From the NCBI GenBank assembly GCA_965278985.1, contig OZ257131.1, positions 6,076,001 through 6,140,000 of the forward strand: a stretch of 64,000 nucleotides of DNA. Direction: 5' to 3'. Shown piece by piece: positions 54,901-63,100 of this stretch. The DNA is from CAISIP01 sp965278985 (lineage in GTDB: Bacteria > Pseudomonadota > Gammaproteobacteria > Burkholderiales > Burkholderiaceae_C). Made by a program: the position numbers and the translations under genes. Numbering within the stretch: the first letter of the stretch is position 1; each line of letters begins with the position of its first letter. The notes beneath the pieces were generated by a model. The model was not told the DNA's origin. It did not search any database and saw nothing but the letters and a program-made list of their open reading frames with translations.

Positions 54901-55740
54901 CGCCTTGCTGCCATCGGCCGCCAGGGCCACCAACAGCGGTGCGAAGTCGGCCAGCAAGGGCTTGTCATGCCCCAGGCGCGCGGCCAGCTTGACGCGGCCG
55001 GCCGCCGACAACTGGGTCAGCAAGGGCGCCACCGCCTCGCGGTGGGCGCGCATGAAAGCGGCCACCTGCGGCACGTCCAGCAACGCCGCCAGCGGGTCGC
55101 CGCCATACGAATCGGCCTCCTTGCGCTGGAACACCATCTGCAGCGCCAGCGCGGGTTCCCGTCCGTCGCGCTCCAGCAGCCTGGCAATCAGGTCGATGTC
55201 CCAGGCCGGCCGGCGCTTGTGCAGATCATCGGGCGCATTGTGCGCGTTGAACGAGGACCACAGGGCGTCGTGCACGACCATGGACAGCCAGGCCGGCACG
55301 GGTGCGCCGAGCTGCTGCAGCTGGCGCCCGCCGTCGGCGGCGGCGAGCAACTGGCCCAGCCTGACCAGCACGTCGAGCGGTGGCGCGGCAGCCGTGATGC
55401 TGGCGTAGAACTTATCGCGGCACGCCAGACTCGCCTTGCCGAGCGCCTGCACCGCGTCGTCGTTCCAGATATAGAAGTTCCGATGCAGCCGTCCCGGCTG
55501 GCCCAGCAAATTCTCGGGCGACCGGGCGCCGGCCTGCTGGAGCGTCAGCAGCACCGTCTCGTGGCTGCCCTCCAGCACATAGGCCACGGCCTCCGCGGGC
55601 AAGGACGCGGCGATGTTCTCCAGCGGCTGCAGGCTCTGCGCGACCAGGTTGGCCTGTTCGCGTGCCAGGCCCGCGGCGCCGGCCGGCGCCGCGGCCACGC
55701 TGCCTTTCAACGCAGCCTTGATTTTGTCCAAAACTCCCAT
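51922..55740 (-). CDS. DUF4132 domain-containing large repeat protein (YehI/MolR-like)
   Basis: 1272 residues. The N-terminal two thirds are helical HEAT-like repeats (e.g. LLVALAADGSKAVRTEAVPHLDAIALPQRLALLVALLSEGDSTQRAQAADLLARLP). The DUF4132 domain lies at about 990-1165: WTADQLADRTIPTAGLDDTGTLSLQYGDRVFTVVLD, KALPEPRQTDD, then AGRLIQRLVWLEVD. The end, FDPDWEKKMPW, is followed directly by the MoxR start. A GGAGGAG ribosome site precedes the ATG. Related to E. coli YehI/MolR, which lacks a proven function. Likely a scaffold or target recognition subunit. Confidence 0.88.
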   Translation of the reverse strand: MGVLDKIKAALKGSVAAAPAGAAGLAREQANLVAQSLQPLENIAASLPAEAVAYVLEGSHETVLLTLQQAGARSPENLLGQPGRLHRNFYIWNDDAVQALGKASLACRDKFYASITAAAPPLDVLVRLGQLLAAADGGRQLQQLGAPVPAWLSMVVHDALWSSFNAHNAPDDLHKRRPAWDIDLIARLLERDGREPALALQMVFQRKEADSYGGDPLAALLDVPQVAAFMRAHREAVAPLLTQLSAAGRVKLAARLGHDKPLLADFAPLLVALAADGSKAVRTEAVPHLDAIALPQRLALLVALLSEGDSTQRAQAADLLARLPDTAGRAALDAALGTETSKPVQQAIRAALTRLDAADTAATQDLPAPPAWEPFPDTPLGEATLQVLLANRRELLERAQANALEEIEDNKAGKNKYTWRQSHYKRAKDVKDDDMRILLQVLNGTASAKERQRAQVDEVAACVLHGNRVQLSPGFGPTHLLRWLAIARPSQSFWQNDGFQQWLGRQAAGSVDLRALADVFQRAGLPIDNVARTALCSYWSTPNAVAVLPADRVWPFFAEHPKYIDEGLGLVAAAPSEERRRFAPELGATLATLATFPVVQARWLARVMEIALGEGKTYRPAAQKALAALPDIGERVIASLSHSKSEMRIEAAQWLAALQHKPAIAALDKALEKESRETVRAAFLTALEGLGDDISPRLAPAILLAEARKGLKAKPPAGLAWFSFAALPACRWTDGAAVAPDIVQWWTVLACKLKEPGGNALLTRYLGLLDAASRKALGSAVLRQFIARDTAHPSLEEGTAYAQATALRRWQGYQQRWQSAKPEYKPYFEDDYHKSQEQVFEECRRAKMAEYLGSAIGEKGVLALAAHTPAHEAVTLLQQYMRDHYPRRSQIEAMLEALAGGNDPIVIQLLLGLSRRYRTASVQEKARALVQQIAERNGWTADQLADRTIPTAGLDDTGTLSLQYGDRVFTVVLDAAMKPELRNPDGKVVKALPEPRQTDDPALVKEVKSQFATHKKELKQVIDLQTARLFEAMCTGRHWPQAEWREYLHAHPVAGRLIQRLVWLEVDAAGNTLRSFRPTEDGSLLDLQDDEVELAADSRLRLGHASLVDPATAAAWLQHFKDYKLAPLFPQMNRMPPAIAFKDAAGKDVDVIADRQGWISDTFTLRGHFTKLGYQRAQAEDGGFFSQYTKEFSSAGVRVVLEFSGNTLPEENVPAALKTLAFENTHVKTWGENQLPLASVPPVLLAEAYADYLAVANACAGFDPDWEKKMPW

Positions 55741-55782
55741 GCTGTCTCCTCCGGTTGTAGGTCCATCTCGGCGCAGCGCGCC

Positions 55783-57819
55783 TCACGCTTCCTGTGGCAA
55801 TGCGCCCAACGCCTCGACCAGCTCGCACAGCCGGTAGAGGCGCAGCGCCGCCTGCGGTGTGGGCGCGCGCCGGTGCGCCTGCAGCGCACGCGCCACCGTC
55901 TCCAGCCCCACCGACGCCAAACGCCGGTGCGCCTCCTGCAGCCGCGCGTCCTGGTGCGCCGTCAGCGTGAGGCGGCCGGTGACGGCCTGCGTCTCGAGCA
56001 CCTCCAGCACCGGTGCCGTCAGGCGCTCGGCCAGGCTGGCCGGCGCAGCAACGGGGGGCAGGTCGCGGCGCAATGCGAACAGGCGCAACAGCCGCCCGGC
56101 GAGCGACCCCGCCCGCGCCGGCGGTGTCTCGAAGTCCAGCGAAAGCACCTGCAGCCGGTCGCCCGGCCCGCGCAGCCAGACGGCCACGGGCACGCACTGC
56201 AGCACAGCGCCGGCGCGCTCGATGCGCACCAGGATGCCGCGCAGGTCACCGCGGCGCTCGGCCAGGGCATCGAGGTTGTCCATGCGTTGGCGCGTTTCGG
56301 GCGTGACGGGCACGACCAGCGTCAACCAGCGGCCTGTAGCATCGGCCACCGGCCAGGCCAGTTGCTGCCGCGCCTCGGCCAGCACCGGCGCCCGCGTGTC
56401 GGCAGGCCGCAGCAGCACGGTGTCGACCGGCTCGCCGGCCAGGCCTGCGGCGGCGCGCAGCCGGTCCCCGAGCGCGGCCCAGTCCGTGCAGCCGACGCCG
56501 TCCATGCGCGGATCGGCCGCGCTCCACAGCGGCTGCGGCGTGGCGCGGGTCGCGCCCCCGAGGGCGATGCGGCCGTCCTCCGACAGCCGCGGCTGCTCCA
56601 GGCGCCAGGCCGAAGCCGCCACCGTGCGGACCGCTCCCGCACCCGGCCACAAAGCCTGCGCCGTCCACGCCAGCGCGCGTGTGAAGCCCACGTCGCTCCC
56701 ATCCGGCCGCGCCAGCGTGGCCTGCAGCACCCGCCCGGCATCCACGTCCCAGAAGGCCGCCGTCAGGCCGCGGGCGCCACCGCGTGTCTGCCACCAGTGG
56801 GCGCCGAGCGGCAGCAGCGTCAGTGTGGCGGAGGCATCGAAGTCGCGCCGGAGCTGGCCGCGCAGGGCGTGCAGGTGTTCGCCCTTGGCGGCGAGCAGCG
56901 CCTCGCACAACGCCTGGATGCGCGACATGGCGGCGAGCGCGTCGCGTTCCTCGGCGCGGTGGTCGCGGCGCGCCAGCAGGTCCACCGTGCCGCCGAGGTT
57001 GCGCAGCAGCGCCGCCAGCCGCGGCAAGCCTTCTCCGCGCGCCGACATGTTGAGCGCCAGCAGCCGCGCCGAGGTGAGCGCGCTGACGTTCCCGAGGCCT
57101 CCGCCCAGCAACTCGTGCAGCAGGCCCTGCACCTGCGCAAGGAAGTCGCGCTCCCGCTGGCTGAGGCGTTCGGCGGTGCCGTCGGCCGGACCGGCGCGCA
57201 CCGGCGCCGTGCCTGCGGGCCAGACGTCGGCCAGGCCGTGTGCGCGCCGCAGTGCGATCACGGCGCCCAGGTGCACGGCCTTGCGTTCGGCAGCGGGCAC
57301 GTCCGAGACCATGCCGCCGAAGCCGGCGCCGCCGACCCAGCGGCAGGATTGGCCGAGCGACGGCAAGTTCAGCACCAGGGCGCCGCCCTGCGCCTGCCAC
57401 GTCACGTCGCCGATGGCCGCTGCCGCGGCGCGGCGCACGGCGGCGGCGCCGGCGGCCTTGAACAACACGGCGACGTCCAGTGCCAGCAGCTCGGCGAGTG
57501 GGTCGATCGGTGCGGTGGCTGGCTCCTGTGCCGCAGCCGACGACGGCGAGGGTTCCTGCGCGCGCAGCCACAGCGCCGCGCCGAGGATGTGCTTGCACAG
57601 GCCCGGCGCCGGGCAGTCGCAGCGCGCCTGCTGCGGCCCGCGGGCATCGACGCGCACGCGCTGTCCGTCGGCCGTGACCCAGCCGCCTTCGACGTCCTGC
57701 TCCGCCAACGCCACCTTGCCGGCTTCGACGTCCTTGGCGGCGCGGCGCAGCAGGCCGGCGTTGGCGAGCGCACTCAGCGTGTCGTCGTCGTAGGCGCGCC
57801 AGGCGGCGATCCAGCTCAT
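55783..57819 (-). CDS. SWIM zinc-finger protein (YehQ-like)
   Basis: 678 residues. SWIM motif CDCPAPGLCKH (C67, C69, C75, H77) binds zinc and may contact DNA or proteins; the rest is helical with no other known domain. YehQ of E. coli is the analogue beside YehP. Starts 58 bp after the vWA gene and ends 42 bp before the DUF4132 start. Confidence 0.87.
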   Translation of the reverse strand: MSWIAAWRAYDDDTLSALANAGLLRRAAKDVEAGKVALAEQDVEGGWVTADGQRVRVDARGPQQARCDCPAPGLCKHILGAALWLRAQEPSPSSAAAQEPATAPIDPLAELLALDVAVLFKAAGAAAVRRAAAAAIGDVTWQAQGGALVLNLPSLGQSCRWVGGAGFGGMVSDVPAAERKAVHLGAVIALRRAHGLADVWPAGTAPVRAGPADGTAERLSQRERDFLAQVQGLLHELLGGGLGNVSALTSARLLALNMSARGEGLPRLAALLRNLGGTVDLLARRDHRAEERDALAAMSRIQALCEALLAAKGEHLHALRGQLRRDFDASATLTLLPLGAHWWQTRGGARGLTAAFWDVDAGRVLQATLARPDGSDVGFTRALAWTAQALWPGAGAVRTVAASAWRLEQPRLSEDGRIALGGATRATPQPLWSAADPRMDGVGCTDWAALGDRLRAAAGLAGEPVDTVLLRPADTRAPVLAEARQQLAWPVADATGRWLTLVVPVTPETRQRMDNLDALAERRGDLRGILVRIERAGAVLQCVPVAVWLRGPGDRLQVLSLDFETPPARAGSLAGRLLRLFALRRDLPPVAAPASLAERLTAPVLEVLETQAVTGRLTLTAHQDARLQEAHRRLASVGLETVARALQAHRRAPTPQAALRLYRLCELVEALGALPQEA

Positions 57820-57851
57820 CAGACAACCTCCGCGCTTCGCGCTGCGGCGCT

Positions 57852-57883
57852 GTTCGCCTTGGGAACGGCCCGGCGGCTCACTG
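57852..57883. repeat. Dispersed intergenic repeat, copy 2
   Basis: 32 bp matching 39009-39040 except for one base. It lies in the vWA-SWIM spacer and overlaps the stop codon of the vWA gene, so its last bases are coding for that protein's C-terminus. Confidence 0.75.
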
Positions 57884-59005
57884 CATCACCTCGGCCAGCC
57901 ATTGGGCGAAGTGCACGGGCGTGAGTGCCGCGACGTGCATGCCGAGGTTGGCCAGCCGCTGCGCCATCTGGCGGTCATAGACGGGCGAGGCCGATGCATC
58001 GAGTGCCGCGAGCCCCAGCAAGGTCACGCGCGACTCCGCCATGCGGCGCACGGCGGCCAACAGCGGCCCCGGCGCCGCGCCTTCCTCGAAGTCGCTGATC
58101 AGCGCGAACACCGTGCGGGCGGGTTGGGTGACCAGCGACTCGCAATAGGTGACGGCCCGGCCGATGTCGGTGCCGCCGCCCAGTTGCACCGTCAGCAGCA
58201 CCTCGACCGGGTCACTGGCCATGTGCGTGAGGTCGACGACGCTGGTGTCGAACACCACCAGCCGCACGCGCACCGCCGGCAGCGAACTCATGATGCCGGC
58301 GATCACGGCGCTGTAGATCACCGAATCCAGCATCGAGCCGCTCTGGTCGACGCACAGCACGACATCCCACGGCAGGTTGCGCTTGACGCGTGCGTTGAAG
58401 CGCGGCTGCTCGATGACCAACTGGCGCCGCTCGACGCTGTAGTGCCGCAGGTTGGCGGCAATGGTGGCGCGGGCATCGAAGTTCTGGGTGCTCTTGACCT
58501 GCGAGCGCCGCTGCCGGTTGCGCCGGCCCACCAGCGCGTTGACGAATTCGTTGCGCAGCCGCCGCATGATGTCGTCGACCGTCTTGCGGATCACGTCACG
58601 CACGGCGTCGCGCATCTGCGCCGACAGGCGCCCCCGCATGCCCAGCAAGGCCTTCGCCAGCTCCGGCGTGGCGTCTAGCGAGCGCAGCACCGCCGGGTCT
58701 TCGAGCAGTTCGGTGAGCTGGTAGCGCTCGACCGCCTGCGTCTGCATGCGCTCGAACACCTCCTGCGGAAACAGCTTGCGGGCGCGGGTCAGCCAGTCGA
58801 TGGCGCGCAGCTGCGTGGGGTCGAGCGAACCGGCGCCCCCCGCGGACCGGGCCAGTCCGCGCCCCTCGTATTCGCGGCCATACAGGTAGTCGAGCGCCTG
58901 GTCGAGCTTCCAGTCCCCCGCGGTGAAGGCGCCTTGTTGCAGCGGGCGTGCGGCATAGTGCCCCAGCATGAGTCGCCAACGGCGTAGAGCTTCAGCGTCG
59001 GTCAA
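57878..59005 (-). CDS. vWA (von Willebrand factor A) domain protein (YehP-like)
   Basis: 375 residues from TTG 59005; TAG closes the frame further upstream, and the N-terminal RRWRLMLGHYA is conserved, so this rare start fits better than ATG 58969. Metal site residues D220-x-S222-x-S224 (CVDQSGSMLDS), T279 in LGGGTDIGRAV, D305 in LISDFEEG: a complete MIDAS. Residues 60-190 are helical. First gene of the five-gene operon; a TTGACG ... TATAAA pair with only 14 bp between (59081-59056) is the best promoter I see. Probably the main client of the MoxR ATPase. Confidence 0.9.
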   Translation of the reverse strand: MTDAEALRRWRLMLGHYAARPLQQGAFTAGDWKLDQALDYLYGREYEGRGLARSAGGAGSLDPTQLRAIDWLTRARKLFPQEVFERMQTQAVERYQLTELLEDPAVLRSLDATPELAKALLGMRGRLSAQMRDAVRDVIRKTVDDIMRRLRNEFVNALVGRRNRQRRSQVKSTQNFDARATIAANLRHYSVERRQLVIEQPRFNARVKRNLPWDVVLCVDQSGSMLDSVIYSAVIAGIMSSLPAVRVRLVVFDTSVVDLTHMASDPVEVLLTVQLGGGTDIGRAVTYCESLVTQPARTVFALISDFEEGAAPGPLLAAVRRMAESRVTLLGLAALDASASPVYDRQMAQRLANLGMHVAALTPVHFAQWLAEVMQ

Positions 59006-59197
59006 GGCGGTATCGGGGCGAGAGGTGGGGTTGTCGAGGCCGATCTATGCGTTGCTTTATAGCGTGAAAGCCCTGCGTCAACGCATGCCGGCCAGCTGCT
59101 GATTCTGGTGCAGCCCGCTGCGAGCCCCATGGGTAAGATTCACGGCCACACGGTCCTGGCCTCCCCCACACAGCCGAAAGTCAGTGTCGGTCCGCAG

Positions 59198-61636
59198 TCA
59201 CATTGCGCAAAGACGCATCTCACGCCACGCGCCGTCGATCTGTACCTCCGTGACGGCCCATCCGGCACATTGCACCGGGCGCACGTCGTCGGCGGGAACA
59301 CGCAGCACCAACGTGTCCTGCGTGGGTGGCGTGGCGCCTTCGCGCGCGACGTGCAACTGCAGCGCGCCTGCGCCGCAGGTGACCTCCAGACGCCACTGGC
59401 CGTGCCGGCCCATGCTGGCGGCCTGCGAGTGGCCGTCGTCCTCGAAGCAGGTGGCGGTGATGCGGCCTTCGCCGCGCCATGGGAACAGCTGGAAGCCGCG
59501 CACGTCCTCCACCGCCGCGAAGTGGATCGCGCCGACGTTGATCGGGATCGCGCAGCCTTCCTGCGCCAGCAGGGGCGGTGGGCCGTCCAGCGGGGCCGCC
59601 AACGTGACCTGCTGGCCGGCGCGGTGGTAGCGCGCGCTGTGCCACTCGTACCAGCCCCCGCTGCCGGGCAGCCAGACGCTGCGCGTGGCCTGCCCGGGCT
59701 CGACGACCGAGGCGACGAGAAGGTTGGCGCCCAGCAGCATTTCGTCGTTTTCCTCCAGGCAGCGCGCGTCTTCGGGGAAGTCGTGCCACGTGGGGCGGAT
59801 GATGGGCTCGAAAGCTTGGTGGTAGCGCCAGACCAGGTCGTAGAGGTACGGCATCATCCGGTAGCGCAGCACGATCAGGTCGCGGACCTGCGCCGTCGCC
59901 TCGGGGTACATCCAGGGTTCGTTGACGGTGCCGTCGTCGTTCCAGGAGTGGATGCTGAATCGCGGCAGGAAGATGCCGTGCTGCACCCAGCGCAGCAACA
60001 GCTCCGGGCCGGGCGCGGGGCCCGAGAAGCCGCCCACGTCATGTCCGGTGTTCGAGATGCCCGACACGGCCAGGCCCAGGCCCATGCGGATGTTGTAGCG
60101 CAGCGTCTCCCACGAGGTGTAGTTGTCTCCGGACCAGGTCTGCACGTAGCGCTGCATGCCGGCGGCGCCAGAGCGCGACACCAGGTAGGGTCGTTCATCG
60201 GGCGCGAATTCCGTCTGCGCCGCGTGCGAAGCCTGCATCATCAGCAAGGTCTGCAGTGGCCGCGCTTCCTTCGCACCGCGTGGGGTGCCGAATCCGTGGA
60301 TGCGCGCCGCGTCGCTCCACACCTCGAACTCGTTGTTGTCGTTCCACGTGGCGGCCATGCCGTAGGCCAGCAGCTGCTCGGTGACCTGCGCCTTCCACCA
60401 GGCGATGGTGGCGGGGTTCGTGAAGTCCAGGTAGGCACCCGTGCCATCCCAGAACTGCACGGCGGTCGGTTGGCCATCGGGGTCCTGCACCAGCAGGCCG
60501 GCGGCCTGCGCCGCGTCGAAGCGCGGGTGGTCGCGCAGCAGCGCCGGCTTGATGTTGGGTACCAGGCGCACACCGCGCGCCAGGTAGCTCTGGACGAAGC
60601 CGGCCGGATCGGGAAACTTCTCGCGGTTCCAGTGGAACACGTAGCGCTTGCCGTCGATGGAGGTGTAGCCCGAGGAGAGGTGGAAGGAGTCGCAGGGGAT
60701 GTCGTGCTCCGCGCAGCGCTGCAGGAACTCGCCCATGCGCGCCTGCGCGTTGGGCGCATCGGTGTACCGCATCGTGGAGCCCGAGTAGCCCAGTGCATAA
60801 CGTGGCGGGAAGGCCGGGCGGCCAGTCAACCAGGTGTAGCGGCGCGTGATGGCGGCGGCATCCTCGCCGGCGATGTAGTACAGGTCGAGGTCGCCGTGGT
60901 CGGCCGCGAAGTAGCGGTAGTGGCCGTGGTAGTTGTCCATCTCGCGGCCCATGTCGAAGCTGCAGTCCGACAGCGTGTCGTAGAACAGGCCATACCAGAG
61001 TCCCGCCTGCCCGGCATCGTGTTCGCGGGCCTTGCGCGTGATGTAGAAGGGGATGTGCTTGTACAGCGGGTCGGTGCTGCGCGCGCTGTAGCCCATGGGG
61101 TCGAGGTTGCACATGCGGTAGCGCTGGCCTGCACGGTTGGCGTCGCCGGCCCGTTCGCCCAGTCCGAAGTAGGCTTCGCCGCGCTCCCGTTGCAGGTAGT
61201 GGTAGACGCGCTGGTCCCACCAGCCGAAGTTGTAGGCCTGGGTGCCGCGGTCGGCCGCCGTGGGCTGCCACGGGCCGCGGTGGTGGCTTTCCCAGTGGCA
61301 GAAGAAACCTCGCAAGGTGATGGTGAGGCGCACGGTACCGGTGTCGATGCGCAGCTGCGCGTCGGCTTCGCTGCCGAGCTCGGTGAGTGCGAAGGCGGGC
61401 AGGGCGAAGCCGCTGGTGTCGAAACGGTCACGGCCTTCGACCGGCAGGTCGGGCAGTCCCGGCGCGATGGCCCAGCTGCGCGGCATGCGCAGCTGCCCAT
61501 CGGGCAACACCAGCACACGGACGATGTCCGTCTCCAGCACGAAGACATGGGCGACGGCGCCGCCGGTGCTGTGCAAGACCAGGTGGTTGCCGCTTCGGGA
61601 ATGCAGATGGAAGAGGGGTGCTTGGTCCAGGCGCAT
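59198..61636 (-). CDS. Glycoside hydrolase family 31 (alpha-glucosidase/alpha-xylosidase type)
   Basis: 812 residues from ATG 61636. YFGLGERAGDANRAGQRYRMCNLDPMGYSARSTDPLYKHIPFYI is the GH31 entry; PPRYALGYSGSTMRYTDA; nucleophile D433 in TWNDNNEFEVWSD (usual form WxDMNE); acid/base region SWNDDGTVNEPWMYP; and SRSGAAGMQRYVQTWSGDNYTSW. Cleaves alpha-linked sugars at the non-reducing end. No signal peptide, so it acts on imported oligosaccharides in the cytoplasm. A LacI-type operator lies upstream. Confidence 0.92.
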   Translation of the reverse strand: MRLDQAPLFHLHSRSGNHLVLHSTGGAVAHVFVLETDIVRVLVLPDGQLRMPRSWAIAPGLPDLPVEGRDRFDTSGFALPAFALTELGSEADAQLRIDTGTVRLTITLRGFFCHWESHHRGPWQPTAADRGTQAYNFGWWDQRVYHYLQRERGEAYFGLGERAGDANRAGQRYRMCNLDPMGYSARSTDPLYKHIPFYITRKAREHDAGQAGLWYGLFYDTLSDCSFDMGREMDNYHGHYRYFAADHGDLDLYYIAGEDAAAITRRYTWLTGRPAFPPRYALGYSGSTMRYTDAPNAQARMGEFLQRCAEHDIPCDSFHLSSGYTSIDGKRYVFHWNREKFPDPAGFVQSYLARGVRLVPNIKPALLRDHPRFDAAQAAGLLVQDPDGQPTAVQFWDGTGAYLDFTNPATIAWWKAQVTEQLLAYGMAATWNDNNEFEVWSDAARIHGFGTPRGAKEARPLQTLLMMQASHAAQTEFAPDERPYLVSRSGAAGMQRYVQTWSGDNYTSWETLRYNIRMGLGLAVSGISNTGHDVGGFSGPAPGPELLLRWVQHGIFLPRFSIHSWNDDGTVNEPWMYPEATAQVRDLIVLRYRMMPYLYDLVWRYHQAFEPIIRPTWHDFPEDARCLEENDEMLLGANLLVASVVEPGQATRSVWLPGSGGWYEWHSARYHRAGQQVTLAAPLDGPPPLLAQEGCAIPINVGAIHFAAVEDVRGFQLFPWRGEGRITATCFEDDGHSQAASMGRHGQWRLEVTCGAGALQLHVAREGATPPTQDTLVLRVPADDVRPVQCAGWAVTEVQIDGAWREMRLCAM

Positions 61637-61692
61637 GTTTCTCTTTGACGTGAGACGCGCGCAAAGGCGCATAAATGTCGCTAAACTGGAAT

Positions 61693-61706
61693 GGTAAACG
61701 TTTGCC
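61693..61706. promoter_or_regulatory. LacI-family operator upstream of the GH31 gene
   Basis: GGTAAACGTTTGCC, centred on the AAACGTTT core common to LacI-family sites, 57 bp before the GH31 start. On the minus strand it reads TAGGCAAACGTTTACC, nearly identical to the site at 62955-62968. Confidence 0.85.
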
Positions 61707-61889
61707 TAGCGCCTGTGAACCCTTGCCATAGGGCGCCGGGAGCGGCGATGAGCGGGTCTTGCGGCATAGCCGGAGCGGGTGGACGTAGACTTCCGGCGGA
61801 AAGCCTCCTCTGCCGAAGTGCCGTCGGCGCAGGCGGCATGCCTCCCAGCGGCCGTGCCGGCCTCGCGACCAATTTCAGGCGGTCCCATC

Positions 61890-62918
61890 TTGCGCAATTC
61901 CAGTCCCCGCGGCGTTCGCCCCGTCTCCCTCGGTGAGGTGGCCGCGCACGCGGGCGTGTCCATCGCCACCGTCTCCCGGATCGTGAATGGCGAGCAGAAG
62001 CGGGCATCCCCCGAGACCGTGGCGCGGGTCGAGGCATCGATCAAGGCCGTCGGCTACCACCCCAACCAGCTGGGCCGGGCGCTGCGGCGGCGCGAGAGCA
62101 AGCTGGTGGCCATGCTGATCTCCAACCTGGACAACCCGGTGATGGCGGCCATCGCCGCCTCCACCGAGTTCGCGCTGCGCCAGGCCGGCTACGTGATGAT
62201 CCTGTGCGATACGCACGACCGCGCCGACCTGCAGGACGAGTACCTGGGCGCCATGCGTTCCCAGGTGGTGCACGGTTATGTGATGGTCGCCTGCCAGCCC
62301 AGCGAGGGGCTGCGCGACTTCGTCGAGCGCGGCGCGCCGATGGTCTTCTCGAACCGGCGCAGCCCCTTCGGCGAATGCGCGTTCGTCGGCATCGACAACC
62401 TCCAGGCCGGCGCCGACGTGGCGGACCATCTGCTGGATGCGGGCATCACCGACCTGGGCGCGGCCTTTCCGCAAAGGGGGTCTTCCGCCTCGCGGGACCG
62501 TGTGCGGGGCTTCTGCGACAGGGCCACGGCCCGCGGGGTGCAGGCCGGTGCGATCCGCCTGGTCGATGGCCCGGGCCTGTCGCACATGGAGATCGGGTAT
62601 GCCGCGGCGGGCCAGTTCCAGGGCCGCCGCGCCTGGCCGCGCGGCCTGCTGTGCGTCAGCGACCAGCTGGCCTACGGCGTCTACCGGGCAGCGACCGAGT
62701 CAGGCGTGCGCGTGCCCGAAGACTGCCGCATCGTCGGCATCGACGGCAACCCCATCAACCGCTGGATCGCCTCGTGGCTGTCCTCGGTGGAGGTGCCGTA
62801 CCAGAATGTCGGCCCCAAGGTCGTGGAACTGCTGAGCGACCTTTGGGGCGGCCAGCCGCCGCGCGAGATCCTGCTGCCGTACCGCTTGCCTGCGCCGTTG
62901 CGGCCCGCCGTAGCCTAG
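61890..62918 (+). CDS. LacI-family transcriptional regulator
   Basis: 342 residues from TTG 61890, preceded by AGGCGG with 7-nt spacing. An in-frame GTG at 61779 would add a 37-residue disordered extension, so the shorter form is preferred. HTH VSLGEVAAHAGVSIATVSRIVNGEQKRASPETVARV and hinge region NQLGRALRRRESKLVAMLI, then a periplasmic-binding-like core (MILCDTHDRADLQDEYL, FSNRRSPFGECAFVGIDNLQAGADVADHLL, IVGIDGNPINRWIASWLSSVEVP). It lies between the GH31 gene and the sugar transporter gene, each with an AAACGTTT operator, so it is their probable regulator. Confidence 0.9.
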   Translation: MRNSSPRGVRPVSLGEVAAHAGVSIATVSRIVNGEQKRASPETVARVEASIKAVGYHPNQLGRALRRRESKLVAMLISNLDNPVMAAIAASTEFALRQAGYVMILCDTHDRADLQDEYLGAMRSQVVHGYVMVACQPSEGLRDFVERGAPMVFSNRRSPFGECAFVGIDNLQAGADVADHLLDAGITDLGAAFPQRGSSASRDRVRGFCDRATARGVQAGAIRLVDGPGLSHMEIGYAAAGQFQGRRAWPRGLLCVSDQLAYGVYRAATESGVRVPEDCRIVGIDGNPINRWIASWLSSVEVPYQNVGPKVVELLSDLWGGQPPREILLPYRLPAPLRPAVA

Positions 62919-62941
62919 GGTGAGTTCGGGTTTACCCGAGG

Positions 62942-62970
62942 TTGTACGACATTAGGCAAACGTTTACATT
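62942..62970 (+). promoter_or_regulatory. Promoter of the sugar ABC transporter with embedded LacI operator
   Basis: TTGTAC (62942-62947), 17 bp, TACATT (62965-62970). The operator GGCAAACGTTTACA (62955-62968) fills the spacer and part of the -10, so repressor binding excludes RNA polymerase. Transcription would start near 62977 and give a leader of about 125 nt. Confidence 0.8.
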
Positions 62971-63100
62971 CCCGCAAACAACGGTAAATGGCCGCAAACG
63001 CCGTCAACCTGCGCGGGCCGGTGGACTGGGTGCATGTCGACGGCCGACGTTCCGCAGCTGCCTTGTGAATGATCCAAACCCCTCAGGAGGAGACTGAACC

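Noticed and set aside
51904..57924. A 2006-codon plus-strand open frame spanning two genes
   Set aside because: Antisense to the DUF4132 and SWIM genes; its composition (Arg, Gln, Leu, Gly) is an artefact of GC-rich third positions.
59108..61648. An 846-codon plus-strand open frame
   Set aside because: Exactly antisense to the GH31 gene, whose catalytic motifs are intact.
61779..61889. GTG start for the LacI gene
   Set aside because: It would add a 37-residue extension before a helix-turn-helix that normally starts within the first dozen residues; the TTG at 61890 has a good ribosome site.
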